NCBI GenBank assembly: GCA_973895155.1
Contig: OZ316895.1
Coordinates: 9,920,001 to 9,984,000, forward strand
Length of the DNA stretch: 64,000 bases
Reading direction: 5' to 3'
Source: Marsupella aquatica
Taxonomy: Eukaryota; Marchantiophyta
The notes beneath the pieces are model-generated. The model was not told where the DNA came from, made no database searches, and was given only the letters and a program-made list of their open reading frames with translations. This document shows positions 23,702 to 36,200 of this stretch, piece by piece. Both the position numbers and the translations under genes were made by a program. Position 1 is the first letter of the stretch. Each line of letters begins with the position of its first letter.

Positions 23702-24907
23702 CTAGTCCTCCATCTGGCCCCATTGATTGGCAAATCCTACATTTTTGTCATGCTGCTGGTCTGGGCCCACATCAACTATGGAGAAATCCATGCGGGATTG
23801 GTGCACAAAGTTAGTCAGTTGACAGCATGCTTCAAAAATTGGTGAGAAAATGTCCCTCCGGCTGGGGCAAACATCCAAAAATCTTCTCCAACAATTCTTC
23901 AAACCTCCAATGCCCCACTCCACTTTAACTCTTTGAGCTGCATGCCTCCTGTTGAATGCCCTCTAACTGGATCCAGATCCCCTACAGTCTCTCGACAATC
24001 AAACCATTTTATGATATACATCTCCAGGCCCAAATGAGCACGGTCTCCTAGCAGGTATTCTTCAGGTCTTGTGTAGGGAGGAGTATTTTTAAAATACTAA
24101 CACCAATTGGGAGTGATGTAAGATTTTTGAGCACAATTGGCATCATGCAACAACCCAGGAAACCCTGCATGTACATAAATAAAAAGCCCATCGTGGTCTA
24201 TGATCATCACATTGTTAAAACAATACATATATGGCTTTTCTACCATTGTAATACTTTGTATGATTTTGAATCTAAGGCCCTTTGATTCTACAGAGAGTGC
24301 CATCTATGTGTTCTATGCAACCTGGCCAGTCTGGCAGACATCTAGATAATGCTTCTCTACGCTTTGCATCAGCCCCCTGAATTTCATCGGCAAGTGCGAC
24401 ATTGATAGCACTTGCAATATATGGAACATCATCATTTAAGCTTGATCTTGAATAATTACAATGTGAAGCTTCATACCTACACCCTGTGTTATGCTTCACA
24501 TAAAATAGAAATGAGAGCAGTCGTTCCTTTGGGTCAAGCTTCGATGGACGACCATGCTTTAGTTTTCTCTCTCTAGTGTGCCTTGCAGTCAGAGCCATAA
24601 CATGGCACACTCTATTACAAAGTCGATCAAACTCTGACATGGTAAATCTCGTGACACTTCTGAAAATGGAAGAATGACCTTCCATTCGATGACCTAGCCT
24701 GTCTATCTTGGGCTTGAGTGTATTCACAGAAAAATCTACAATTATAGCAAACTCTCTCTCATTACTAAAAAAGAGATCATGTGCAAGTGCAACAGCCTGG
24801 CAAGCTTGATTGTTTTGTTTCAGAAGTGTGAGGACTGCAAATCGTAAGCTTGCTCCTTCATCATCACTATTGTCGCTCTCCTCAAATTCAGCCATGTTTG
24901 TTCTCAA
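23702..24907 (-). pseudogene. PIF/Harbinger-type transposase (DDE_Tnp_4) pseudogene
   Basis: The minus-strand frame at 24272-24907 starts MRTNMAEFEESDNSDDEG. It contains the family's N-terminal region (FTMSEFDRLCNRVCHVMALT, KERLLSFLFYVKHNTG) and the block GCIEHIDGTLCRI with the first catalytic Asp. A stop and a frameshift follow. The next block, MIIDHDGLFIYVHAGFPGLLHDA (24097-24233 region), holds the second Asp. A third fragment (23702-23923) has VEWGIGGLKNCWRRFL, where the family's catalytic Glu lies. At least one stop and two frame changes separate the blocks, so no active enzyme is encoded. Such enzymes cut and paste elements with 3-bp TWA-type duplications. I could not identify terminal repeats. 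Confidence 0.85.
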
Positions 24908-25845
24908 TCAGGCATGAAATTCCTGTACGTATGGCCTCACAAAAATCTGAATGCCAGCTTGTGAATGAGCTGTGAATTTCTTACAATCTACAATCTGCAG
25001 GAATTATCTCAATCTCTACAATTTCTACGATCTGCAAGAATTATCAACAACAGCGGTTTGATTCATGGAGAAATTATGAAGGGATTAATTTAAACATGGC
25101 AAGCCTTGCGCTCCCCTATCGCCTAGCCCACCATGCTCCAAAGCCCCTCCCCAGCCTTCGCCAATCTTTGCCTTCCCGATTCAGCCAGCCCAACACCTAC
25201 AGTCGACAAAATTGAACTTCGTAGCCCTTCCCATCAACCTGCGCAGCCATTGACTTCAGCCAGCCCTCTCATGGCCCATCATTGCCCATTCGTAAGACCT
25301 CCCCGAACCTGCCTGGAGCTCGCTCATTGCAAAACCTGATTAATTTAGCCAAAAGCGTCTTTTGCACCCTAATGTGGGATTACCAATTGACGTCTTATGT
25401 GGCTGACGCACATGCTGATGCCACCCAACCTTAGCGCCTTATTGGTGACTTTCCGGACAATGTTATTGTACTAATGGGGGATTAATGTTGGATTCCAAAT
25501 ACTCATTGGGGACAGTCTAATGAGATGCGCCTTCACTTTATTATCGGTGCACTATAGTTGTCAAGCATGGCCCAAGAGAAGAAACGTCAATCCATTTGTT
25601 AGAGGTCCTTCCAAGGGGCCATCATGAGCTCCATAATTCTTAAGGTGGCTTTACAAGAAGTCAGCACCATGTTTTTATTCCCTATGAGATTAAAATTGGT
25701 CCATGCAATGAGTAGAAAGTGCTGCAGTTGGCTTAATGTACACAAAATTGGGCCCAATTACATATAAGGTTGCTCAAAGTTTCTCCAAATGGTACTCAAT
25801 CACTTTTTGTAATCATGTCTTATCTCAATAAATCAGCAAAATAAT
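24908..25845. other. Intergenic, unassigned
   Basis: This is mixed-composition sequence. A Pro/Ser-coding C-rich stretch lies near 25110-25340. I saw no recognisable gene, RNA or terminal repeat. Confidence 0.5.
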
Positions 25846-26142
25846 TGTTGAGTATTGCTCTTAGTCTTGTGACTCTAGAGTTAACCGCAGTTAGGCTAAC
25901 TTAGGTTAGGACTTAGCTTAGGTTAGCAGTGATACATGCTATATATAACCAGGGTTGAATGTCAGCCCCTGGTGGATCTTCAGTTCATTGTTGGAGTGGA
26001 GCAAGAGAGAAGTAAAGGTCTCTAACTTGCTTTCCCGTGGACGTAGCCTCGGTCATGAGGTGAACCACGTACTCGTTGTGTCGAGTACTTTGTATGGTGT
26101 TTAAATGTGCATGGTGTTAAGGGATAGGGATTATCCCCAACA
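25846..26142 (+). mobile_element. Copia-type solo LTR (297 bp)
   Basis: Begins TGTTGAGTATTGCTC and ends TTATCCCCAACA, with a TATATATAA box at 25940-25948. The internal block containing CCCGTGGACGTAGCCTC and GGTGAACCACGTA matches the minus-strand LTRs of the two copia elements in this window. The flanks ATAAT (25841-25845) and ACAAT (26143-26147) agree at four of five positions, consistent with an aged target duplication. No primer site or polypurine tract adjoins either end. It is therefore best explained as a solo LTR left by recombination. Confidence 0.75.
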
Positions 26143-26179
26143 ACAATTTTGTGTACGATAACTAAAGGTGTGAAGGTTC

Positions 26180-26590
26180 TCAAAAATCGCTTTTGACATG
26201 ACCACAACTTTTTACTTGATGACATCTTTGACAGAACGACGTCTTTTTACTTGACAACATCTTGGACGTAACGACATCATTGGCATCATGACACCTTTTG
26301 ACTGGACAACATCTTTTTACTTGAAAACACCTTTTTACTTGATGGCATCTTTTTTACTTGACAACATCTTTTTACTTGATGACGTCTCATTAACGACATT
26401 TAATTTGGCGCCATGACATCTTTTTACTTGACGACATCTTTGGCAACATGACTTCTTTTTTTAATGACGTATTTTAACTTCACAATGTCTGCACAATGTT
26501 TTCTTTTTTCCTAACAACATCTTTATACTTCATGGCATCTTTTACATAACGACATCTTTGGCGACACAATTTCTTTTTTCTAACATCTTT
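26180..26590 (+). repeat. Degenerate minisatellite, Helitron-associated
   Basis: Imperfect units of about 20-40 bp are built on GACATCTTTTTACTTGA and variants such as AACATCTTTTTACTTGATG and GACATCTTTGGC. The same motif family occurs in reverse orientation at 41570-42110. In both places the array leads directly to a Helitron-like 3' terminus. Confidence 0.8.
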
Positions 26591-26616
26591 TGTGCAACGC
26601 ATGGGTATTGAGCTAG
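26591..26616 (+). mobile_element. Helitron-like 3' terminus
   Basis: The sequence TGTGCAACGCATGGGTATTGAGCTAG has a short GC-rich inverted pair (GTGC/GCA-). About ten bases later it has the CTAG end followed by T, as in plant Helitrons. It matches the 41.5-kb terminus (GTGCGWCGCACAGGTATTGAGCTAG, minus strand) at most positions. The hairpin here is weak, which suggests decay. Confidence 0.6.
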
Positions 26617-26637
26617 TCTATATTATAAAGCATGATC
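26617..26637 (+). mobile_element. Helitron-like 5' terminus abutting the preceding 3' end
   Basis: TCTATATTATAAAGCATGAT resembles the 5' ends of plant Helitrons (TC followed by a TATA-rich stretch and AAAG). It starts immediately after CTAG. I could not find the corresponding 3' end downstream, so the extent of this second unit is unknown. Confidence 0.5.
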
Positions 26638-27926
26638 AAAAGCTAGGACATAGGACCAAAACACAGAAGTCAAAATGTGCATGATTGATACTCACCATCA
26701 ATTTACAAGCAGAACTATCTTGGGGGGTCACTATATGGAGGGCCATACATCGCGTGCGACGTTTTGGGGTTTGACCCCCCTAACTTATAAGTGAAAAATA
26801 TTTTTTTGCAAAGCCCTTTCTTTCTTTAAATTTTGTCATTTTTTATTAAAAAACCCCTAAAAACTTTAAAGAAAGTATTTTTTGCAATTAAATAGGCCTA
26901 TGTGTTCTTTAAAGTCGACCAGTCAATAAAACATACCCTATGTGTTCTTCCACCAAACTTTGGAAGTCTTCCGCCACACCCATGTAAATGGGCCTATATT
27001 TCGTCGCACGTAATGTGCCACTTCCGTGGAAGTGACCCCCCGAGAGAACTATGGTGTTCAGGCTACTCTTTAGAACAAAAAGTGGGCGGTCTGGTCCACT
27101 TGAAAGAGTCTCAAGTGCCCGCAGCTCTTGACATGTGAAGCCAACCTTGGATTGAGAGGATTGAGTTTCTTATAACTGCCTCTTTGACCTCCCGCTTTCC
27201 TGTTGACCTATGTCTTTTTATGGTACCTTTTTCATTAAAGTGTTGTCTCCTTTCATATATATCACACTACCAAAAGACAGGAGAGCCAAACCAAGAGACG
27301 TGGGCCCAGAGGCAAAAGAACCCAATAAAGGGAGCGAAAAAGGAAGCCCCAAGAAGACTGAAACTGAGTCAATATGTGACACAAAAGGGAGTGTATGGAC
27401 CCTTGACCTTCACTGGCCTTGAATTTGGATGGGATCCAAAAGAAGTCCAGATTGACCATTTGCAAGCATTACTCTGAACTCAAATAATATATTTCCTATG
27501 CATGAATGGTCACACTTTTGGGACCCAAAGGTTCATTGATATGTCCATCTGTGTTGCTTGGTTTAACATTATGGTCTGTCAGAGCAACTTTAGAAACAAT
27601 TCATTCAAGACAACAGAAATAAGAGAAAAAGATTCTCCTGCAAGTTGCATTCAAGCACTCCATCAGAGCATTTTGTTTAATAGACCTCTTTTGCTTTAAT
27701 TTATTTCACTGTACTTGTTTGGCCTTTTCCTTTGATTGCAGCATTTTACTCTGTGAAGAATTCTACCTACCATGCACGTGAATCCTTGCCCCCAAAATCA
27801 ACAAGCTTAAGGGTCCCTGCTCCATGTGTGACCACCCCACCTTGCAACCCCATCCAAATTCAGACCACAAAATCAAGATCAGTGAACTTTTGAGGGTGCA
27901 CCCACTCCCAACCACCCCACCTCGGT
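26638..27926. other. Intergenic, unassigned (possible non-autonomous Helitron interior)
   Basis: AT-rich sequence with no recognisable protein. If the 5' terminus at 26617 is real, this may be its captured or non-coding interior. Confidence 0.4.
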
Positions 27927-28234
27927 TACATTGTCCACCATAGATGGTGTGAGTACATAATTAGTGTGACACCAAAATTAGAGTGACTCACACTGAATTG
28001 AGTGAACATTTGTTTATAACCCGAATCACACTATGTTAAATCACACACTTTACTTTGTGTTGAGAGTCTGCTTGGGTCTCAGTTTTATGTCTCGATTCTT
28101 AGTGTGCAGTATTCAAGGTGAACACCTCAATTAGTGAGACCAAAAGTGTGTGAGTCACACTATTTTATGTGAGATGTAAAATTTGAAGGGCTACGCAATT
28201 AGTGTGACTAACACTAATTGCGGTGGACAGTGTA
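27927..28234. mobile_element. MITE of the CACTRTTCACC-like terminal repeat family (308 bp)
   Basis: It begins TACATTGTCCACCATAG and ends CGGTGGACAGTGTA, a 14-bp inverted repeat with one mismatch. The interior is full of ATTAGTGTGACT and ACACTAATT motifs in both orientations. The same subterminal motifs are found in the larger element at 45311-57258, whose ends are TACACTATTCACC and GGTGAACAGTGTA. It has no coding capacity. TA at both ends may be a 2-bp target duplication or part of the repeat. Confidence 0.7.
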
Positions 28235-30256
28235 GTATACTTAGTTTAGACCAAGTATACCTTAGTCCTCCAAAGGGCCCCAACTTGGTATAGAGACTTG
28301 GTAAGGCCACATAAAGTAGAGTGGAAAGCTTTACTGCCCATCCCACTCCCAATTAGAAACTCAAGGGCTTATATGAAGTAACAAACAGCTCATATATTGC
28401 CCACAATTTTTAGAGATTAAGTGCTAATCTCTTTGAGGGCTGATGGAGCAAGGTCTTTACAGAGGATAGGCTCATTGGGGGTACCTGAGGACTTTTAAAC
28501 AATTGCTTCAGGATGACCATTGATAAATTATGGGTTACCCAGGGACTTTTTGCTTGACCATGGACGTTGATAAATTAACTAGTACTGCTGTTAAAAATCC
28601 TGGGTTACCGGGTAGACTATACATTTCAAAAAAATTCATGGAGGCCATCATAGGCCATATATGAGGGTCAACATATTTTGAAAACAAATGCTCGTGCTGT
28701 GAAAAATTGGCCAAGTCAGGTTTGCTTAACATCTCAAAGTGGTGACTTCTCCAAGGTCTATGTCCTCTATTTTCCAGTCCAAGGATGGATTGGTATGTTT
28801 CAAATTTATTCCTGCAATGTGATTGGCCAAAAATTAACTTTAAGATTCAGTAGCAGGGGCGTTATAGCCCCTAAACAGGGCAGTTGATCTATGAGGGCCT
28901 CTTTATCTGAGACCTGCTTTAGGGAATGTTTGGTGTGAAGTTCATTAAATTAAAACTACAAGGCCTCTATCATGAATGCCTATTTTGTAGAATGGCTCTT
29001 ATTGAGGTTCATCTCATGAGGTTTGTCGTTTCATTATTACGATGTCAGTGAAGGCTTCGCGTCCAAAATCCCATCAATCAAAGAGTCGATTTTAACTAAT
29101 GCTGCTGCAGAACACACGATTATCAAAACTTTCTGTGCAATGCGTTACAATACGTTGAAACAATTCGTGCCACGGAAGACAAAATGTCCCACCGTTGTCA
29201 CAAACTTTCCCACAATTCTCGGATCAGTGCTTCACCTCGACTCACAACAGCCTCCAAAAGCATTGTCCCAGACGTTTACCACAATTCTCAGAACTATGCT
29301 TCACCACTCCCGGCGACCTCCAAGTGTTCTACTGTCTAAACAACTGATGTAGACTTTCGTTTCAGTCATCTTATATGGAACGGAAACTACATGTACACTT
29401 TCGTTCAGTCATCTTATTTGGAAGGGTGAAGACGAGAGAGCCAGTTACAGACGAAGCGTTTTTCATGCAGACCGGATGGAGTTTTGGGTCCTAAGGCGAC
29501 TCAAACAGTTCTGGTTTGTTCTGTTAACGCAACTAGTTTTACTTCTTTAATTTGTTAACGCAACTTAACCTGCGAAATATTGAAACCAGTTACTTGCGCT
29601 GAAAAACGAATTGATTTTTTCGATTTGCACACGTAACTACGACAAAATCTCTAATGTTAAGGAAATCGTTCAATGTAGCTTAAAGGTAGGCTACGAAATA
29701 TCATACAATTCCAACTTCATTGCGGTTGGCCACAGCTGTCTGCGAGTTAACCAATCGCTCAAGATGGACATTCAATCCTCAAATCACTTCGAATAATTGA
29801 AGTCGGTAAAGCATCCAACACTTCAAAATTTGAATCTTCACACCAACTGCTCGTGCTGTCCTTAGTGTCAAAAAATTGCCGGCTGATGAGTGGAGCCCTT
29901 GTCCTCATAATTAACTAGGCAATACGAATACAAGGACAGTGATATGAACTACACACATGCAACGGAAAGCAGGCAGAGATGGTCACGCAAGTAGATAGGG
30001 AACCTCAATGTCTGCACCGGTGTAACTAAACTCAAAAGTATACTAGGGCTGTTGACTATAGAAGCGAACATCCTATCATCAAGATATCTCTAAAAGATTA
30101 CAATGTGACCACAACATGCTGCCAGACAACATGGGAAATCTCTTTCGGTTCCACCATTGGCATGTACAATGCCATCAGGGACAATAGCTTGCTTAGTGAC
30201 ATGCACCCACCCAGTGCATATTGTCAAGGCCAACGCTGGTATCATCACCTACACAC
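28235..30256. other. Intergenic, 3' flank of SUVR5
   Basis: No gene is recognisable. An open frame at 29023-29352 has a partially duplicated passage (TVVTNFPTILGSVLHLDS, then QTFTTILRTMLHHS) but no known domain. The part adjoining 30256 should include the SUVR5 3' UTR. Confidence 0.5.
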
Positions 30257-33200
30257 TCAATAGAGCCTTCCCCGACAATTTGAAGCGCCACAATGACAAG
30301 GGCATCCTTTTCCTGGCAGTAGTTTGTATCTATAATCATAGGCCAACTCCTCGCCACTTTCGATCTGTACACAAACCCCAGAAGATTGATTCAAACCGCA
30401 CAGAACAACTTCTTGTGGAGAGATAGATTGGCAAATAGGATATTCTGCAAATCAGAGTCCTAACTCTGCGGAGATTTTGAGCATCCCATGGAGGATCATT
30501 TCTAAGGTACTTCATAGAGTTGCCCTAGTGATTACACGTCATGCACATGTCCTGAAATTTAGTCCAATTGACGTTCCAGGCATTCTAGGATGGACAACTA
30601 GAAAGGTTTTGCGAAATGTACTACTGGTGTACTTACATCTCGGCTCGCAAAGAGCCCAATATGGGCTAGTTGACAGTCCATGCTGTCAACAAGAACTTGA
30701 TAATTCACCAGATTTGGTTCACAACTGCAAATTAACAAAGAACATAAAAATCGGTCAAAAGATACTATTTCCCAGCTATTCAAGGTGACCAACATATTAC
30801 AGTAAACAAGATATCTATGCATGCAAACTACTCCAAACAATTTAAATACAAGACAAATGACCTGTTTATACCTATGATTAATGAATCGTGCTACATTCCC
30901 GTGCTTTGTGGCATCGATAACAAACGGCTTAGCCCGGCCTACTCTCCCAGAGGTGTCAAGGTGTGCATCAATATCATACAAATAGCTGCATCCCACCTGG
31001 TCATACCTGCAAACATCAACCAAAATAGAAAATGCTGGGTAGCATAAATTACGGTTCATAACAAGAGTCTCTTGGCCCGACATATATTGATTGATAGCTC
31101 TGGCATCTTGAGAAAACACTCCACAGCTACTAAACGGGTCAAGCCACGGCTTCCATCAAATTCATAGGATCAATTGAAAAGGCGAGGTACATGACCGCCA
31201 GGTAAAAAAAGGTAAGAATCGACATCCTAAGTCACCTAAACAACTGATGTGGGCCAGGGAGTGCAACTATACGTAAGTGGTAAAGTCTGCTGTCTTCAAT
31301 TGCAGATGAAGTTTGTTAAAAATCACAATTAGAGAGCGGGCTTGTGAAATAGTAAAACCCTAGGAAAGTTTCGCTTGTAAGTATCCCCAATGTTCTATTA
31401 GGCTAATATGTTGCAACAAACAGCTCTAAAATCTCCCTTGTGTGGCAACTCTCTCCACCCAATATATCCACCGTAGAACGTGAGGGTGAATCATATACGT
31501 GGATTCGGTTCAGTTGGAAGGAATTGAATGTCGAGGATTAGAAGTCTACTTGAAGTGGTTCATGCAAGACCTAAAGTACCAAGGGCAACTTCTTGGATCT
31601 TCTTACATCAAAACCAACTTCTCGACGAGAGGAATGTCCAGGTCAGCCCTGGTAGGGTGCAATATTCATGTGCTCCGCCGTAGGGTTCCAAGCAGCTCAT
31701 TAACAAGAGGTTCATAACAACGTGACATACAAGACAGGTTGGAAACATTGTGCCAGAGAGTTCCAAAAGGCAATCAAGTCACGTTCGTTGTGGAACATTT
31801 GGAAGTGTTCAGTTAGTACACCATTCTTGTGATTCAAGATGTCATACGGAGTCATGTAGGTGTAAGTGACTTGGTGTGGATTTCAATGGTGAAGGAAACT
31901 AAGACTCGTTGGAATCACTGACCGGTATTCACGGTTTACCAACATTCAAACCCCCCGTCCCCCAAAGGAATAACTTAACGTGAGACATATCAGACTGTCC
32001 ATCTAGATTGATGGGGACCAACAAGAATGGTTAATATTTCTCAAAATGGTTTTGATTCGAAGAGGGTATTCAACACTTGCCCACATGCCAATGTTTGAGC
32101 AAGTCTGACTCCTAGTTTCTGTTCACCGCACATCTTCTCTTCCGTATGCCAACCTTACAGTAGAGAGGGCATGCTCAGAAGGCTGTCGTTTGTGGAAGCT
32201 CTCTTAGATGCCCCTGTGCGACAATAAATGTGCTCCAAAATTTTCAAGGCCAAATTGCTGAGGGTTGAAAGGCAACTTAACAACGACTGGATCCATGTCC
32301 TTACGCATCTTTACAGCAAGGTCACAAAATTGCAGGAGGGTCCCACCATTCAGTTCAAACTGACCTTGTTAAACTATTCCAGGACTAAGGTCATCAATCC
32401 AATTCCCTTAGAGATGCAACCATACACTCGACAAGACAGAAAACGACAGTCAGGAAGTAACAGATTTCTGTTGAAAAACCACCGGACCTCCCACCCATTA
32501 GCACAAAGCCTAGGTCTAGAAAGGGCTTCAGGGGGGGGAGGATGATTTGAGAAGTTGAGGGTTATGTACAAACTGTTAAAGCAAAAAAAAGAACATCTCA
32601 ATCTGAAGTGTTAGATTCCAATAGCTCTCACCTCTCGCCCCTCTTGTTTGCCTCTTCATCATGGAGAACCTCACCAAGATACTCGCAAACAAACGTCCCT
32701 CTAGGAATCATTTGTGCCGCCCTGACAGCCCAGCCCTGCATTGAGACCAAAAAGCTGAGATAAAGATACCAATACCTTACCATTGCTGGATTGCAAATAG
32801 ATTTTAAAGGAGAACGCCCCCCTTGTCGAAAATGACGTCTAAGTAAGCCTTCTCTTGCATACATTGGCAATCTTATCTTGCTGTTTGGGAAATACCCAGA
32901 AAACGGTAGGTAGACAACTGCCAGACAAGTCATACCCGTTGTGACATCACATTCCATGCACGGATGCCTCATTATTTCGAAGCCATCCTAAAATTTCAAT
33001 CGAGCCTAACATTAAACTGTTCTAAAGCTAGAAGAGCCGTGCAAAATGAAATTATTTAAGTGCGAAGCGTGCTTGTCAATCCAAGCCCTCATCCGACCTT
33101 TTGGAGTGTTCTGAAAACGTCCAGCTTTACTGTCACACCCTTTTGAAGGACACGGTTTTGACACGCCAGCTGGCAACGGCAGCTAGAATTGCACTCATAC

Positions 33201-36200
33201 ACAAGATATCCCTCCTACATTCCACCATTTTGGTTAGAGCAACGAACAAATACAGTAAATTTTGCAGAGGAGCGAGTCTTCAAGCGAAGACTTCCTGAAT
33301 GAGAAATGTCGTAAGGTCGAATCGGTCGACTACCAGAAACAGTTAGCTTGATACAATTATAAAGCTCACAATACAAGAAAGGTACCTCAAGAATAATGCA
33401 GCCCCTATTGTCGTAAGGAAAGCGGCCTGTCATAGGTTGTCCATATATATCAAGAGCATCCAGGTTGTCATTATCAAAAATGTCCACATGGTCACACGAC
33501 CCTGGTGAACACTGTTGTCCTTCGCATGAACAACCGACCTTGTAGTTCTGCATGCAAACAGCTTAGAAGTAAATCGTTGCGCCAAGGCCACAAGAACCCG
33601 TAAGGCGTGAGCTTATTCATCAATATGCAATCATATTTGCGGCAGTCAAATTGGTCATCATACCTCGGGATCTACGCCAAGCGAAGGATTTAGAACCCGC
33701 TTTATGATATACTCGAAACTATCCGGTCTAAAGGTCTCTGATGTAGAACTCTCATCCTTGTGCGTCCTTCTCCAACTGTCCACAACATCTTGCTCAACAG
33801 AACAAACAACTGGAACTGGTTCTAAGCCATTACTCAGATCTGTGCTGATTATAACAGTTTCGGACTTTGACGCCAAATTCCCAGAGTTCGGCAGATATTT
33901 CACAGTTTCATCCGCATCGATCTCGTTCAGTTTAGTTTCTTCTGCTTTCACAGTCACCAGAGGCTCACAAGTAGTACTTTCGGTTGCATCGATGGCTATT
34001 CTAAATTCTTTACAGCCACTAGGACAGAGGTAGCGGTCTGCCAGCCATTCTAGTTTGACATTAGCTTCAGTACAAACTTGAGAAACTCGTACCAAGAGTT
34101 GATCAGGCAGCTTTCTGTAATTTTGGTGTAGTGTTGTAAGCAACTTCGACTGACAGCATACAGACTGCGCCATGTCTATAAGTTCCGTGTCATCTGGGAT
34201 ATTTTCACATTTCGAGTCATTATCATAAGGTAACATTTGACCGCCTTTGGTTAACGAGTACAACGCCTTTCTCGGCCGTGCTGTGGGAACCTCACCGCGT
34301 TTCAATTGCCTTAAGTTTCGTAATTGGGCCGTATGCAATGCAACTTTCATGCGAAGCAAAAGTGCCTCTTTCTCCATGTCAAGATTATTGTCAGATTGCT
34401 TCAAGAACCTACCCCTTTTCTTATTTCTTCTAGATCCTGCGCCAGCTTGCCATAATCCAGACCCCTTCTCATCCGATTTTCGTCGAATTTGAAGCTTCAC
34501 CCTGCCAGAATCCGAACTGCAAGCACTTTTACTAGAGGGGCCGGCCAGAGGTCCAATAGAATGTTCAGCGTCTGCATGACGGTGTAAGTCGGGAAGCGAA
34601 GGAAATTTCTTATCACAATTACGGCATCCATAGAGTTGAGGCGCAGCTTGGGAGCTCGAGTCATGGTTGTCCCCATATAATGTATCACCTGAGGTTCGCA
34701 TTCTTGTGCCAATTACCTCATTCTTCAGACTTTTGTGTATTCTTTCCTTGTGATGGAACAGATCCCAATGTGTTACGAATTCCTCGTGGCAATCATCACA
34801 CTCCAAAGTCTCAGCAGCATCAACTGCCTCTGGAATTCTAATCTCCAAGGCAGTCGTTCTCAGCGCAGGACTGGAAAGCTGATCAGGATGCGCAGAGCAC
34901 ACATGCTGTAGTAGACTATCATGAGTATCGAATCGCGTGTTACAAGTCGAACAGACAGCGGTCCAGTCAGGGGACCTTACGGGAAGAGATTGATGGCGCT
35001 TCCTCCAATGTCTCCGTACCGTATGCTTTCTAGAATATAGGTGACCACAGGCTCGACATGCATACCCTTTCACAAACAAGATTACTTCTTTTCTGTGAGA
35101 ATCCTTCCAATGCTTGGCAAGATCCTCTTGGTGCGCAACCGCCAAACTGCATAAACCACAAGTCACGGACGTCGGTTCTTCAGTCACCTTTGAATTTTCT
35201 GCAACATTACCATTCACCAGTCCCGGTGAGACTGATTTCATCTCATTCTTGGTCTCATCAACAGCTGTAGTTGGTTTAAGGACCGTGTTAAGCCTTGACA
35301 TTTCCATTGTCACCAACTTAAGTAATTCTTCTGCAGTAGCATAATCCTGCGCAGCTTCTGTTGTTGTCACCTTTAAGAGCTGTTTCTTGGCCACCAACCC
35401 ATCGGCTTCTGACGAGATCTCGTCTGCCGACTTCAAAAACCTCTCTAGCAAACTTTTAGCGCTTGAAACGCTGCTGCTTATCTTTGAATCTTCTTCAAGC
35501 AACTTTCTCCCACCCTCAGAGGCTAACAAGTGCTTTGTGCACAGTGAATGTCCAGCTCTTGCTCTAAATGAGCACTGCTCGCCATCCCTGGTAGTTCGAC
35601 CCTTGCAACGCAGAGAGGGACTCGGCCTACCGTCGGAAACCTTCCGGAAATGCGCATCTTGCCCTTTCGACAATGGAGATTTGACATGATTGGGGGACTG
35701 TCTACTAAAGAAGCTCGACACGAATTTCCTTTTTCGGACCAAACCATCATTTACAGTTGAGGCCGAGGTGCTTCCTTGCATCAATTCATTTCCATGGGTT
35801 ATAGAAATTGCATGATGACTGTCAACTTGGCCTACCTGGATTTGTACTGGTGAACCATTTTGAGAATCGAATCTAGATGTCCTCGCTCTTTTACTGGCAA
35901 AACCTTCTGACCCCTGCAATTGAATTTGTACTTCACGTTCTTCGTTGTGACCTTCCGTGCCTTGGATGGAGTGTTTCGCACAGTATTTGCTTCCATCTTG
36001 AGGCTTATGTGTACACCGTATTCCACGAGTAGTCATTCCATGACATCTGGTTTCCTTGATAGAAGCCGAGAAGTCAACGTCCTCATTCTTGTCAGTACTT
36101 TGAACTGCACCCAAATGGATATGCGTTTGACAGAAAATAGACCCCTCGCTTACTGAGTGGGGACATCGAGTGAACTGTTGTTCCAAAGATGCAGAACACA

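Noticed and set aside
26180-26590. Possible CRISPR-like array because of regularly recurring GACATCTTTTT motifs
   Set aside because: Units are degenerate, spacing is irregular, no constant repeat with unique spacers exists, and the genome is eukaryotic. A minisatellite explains it.
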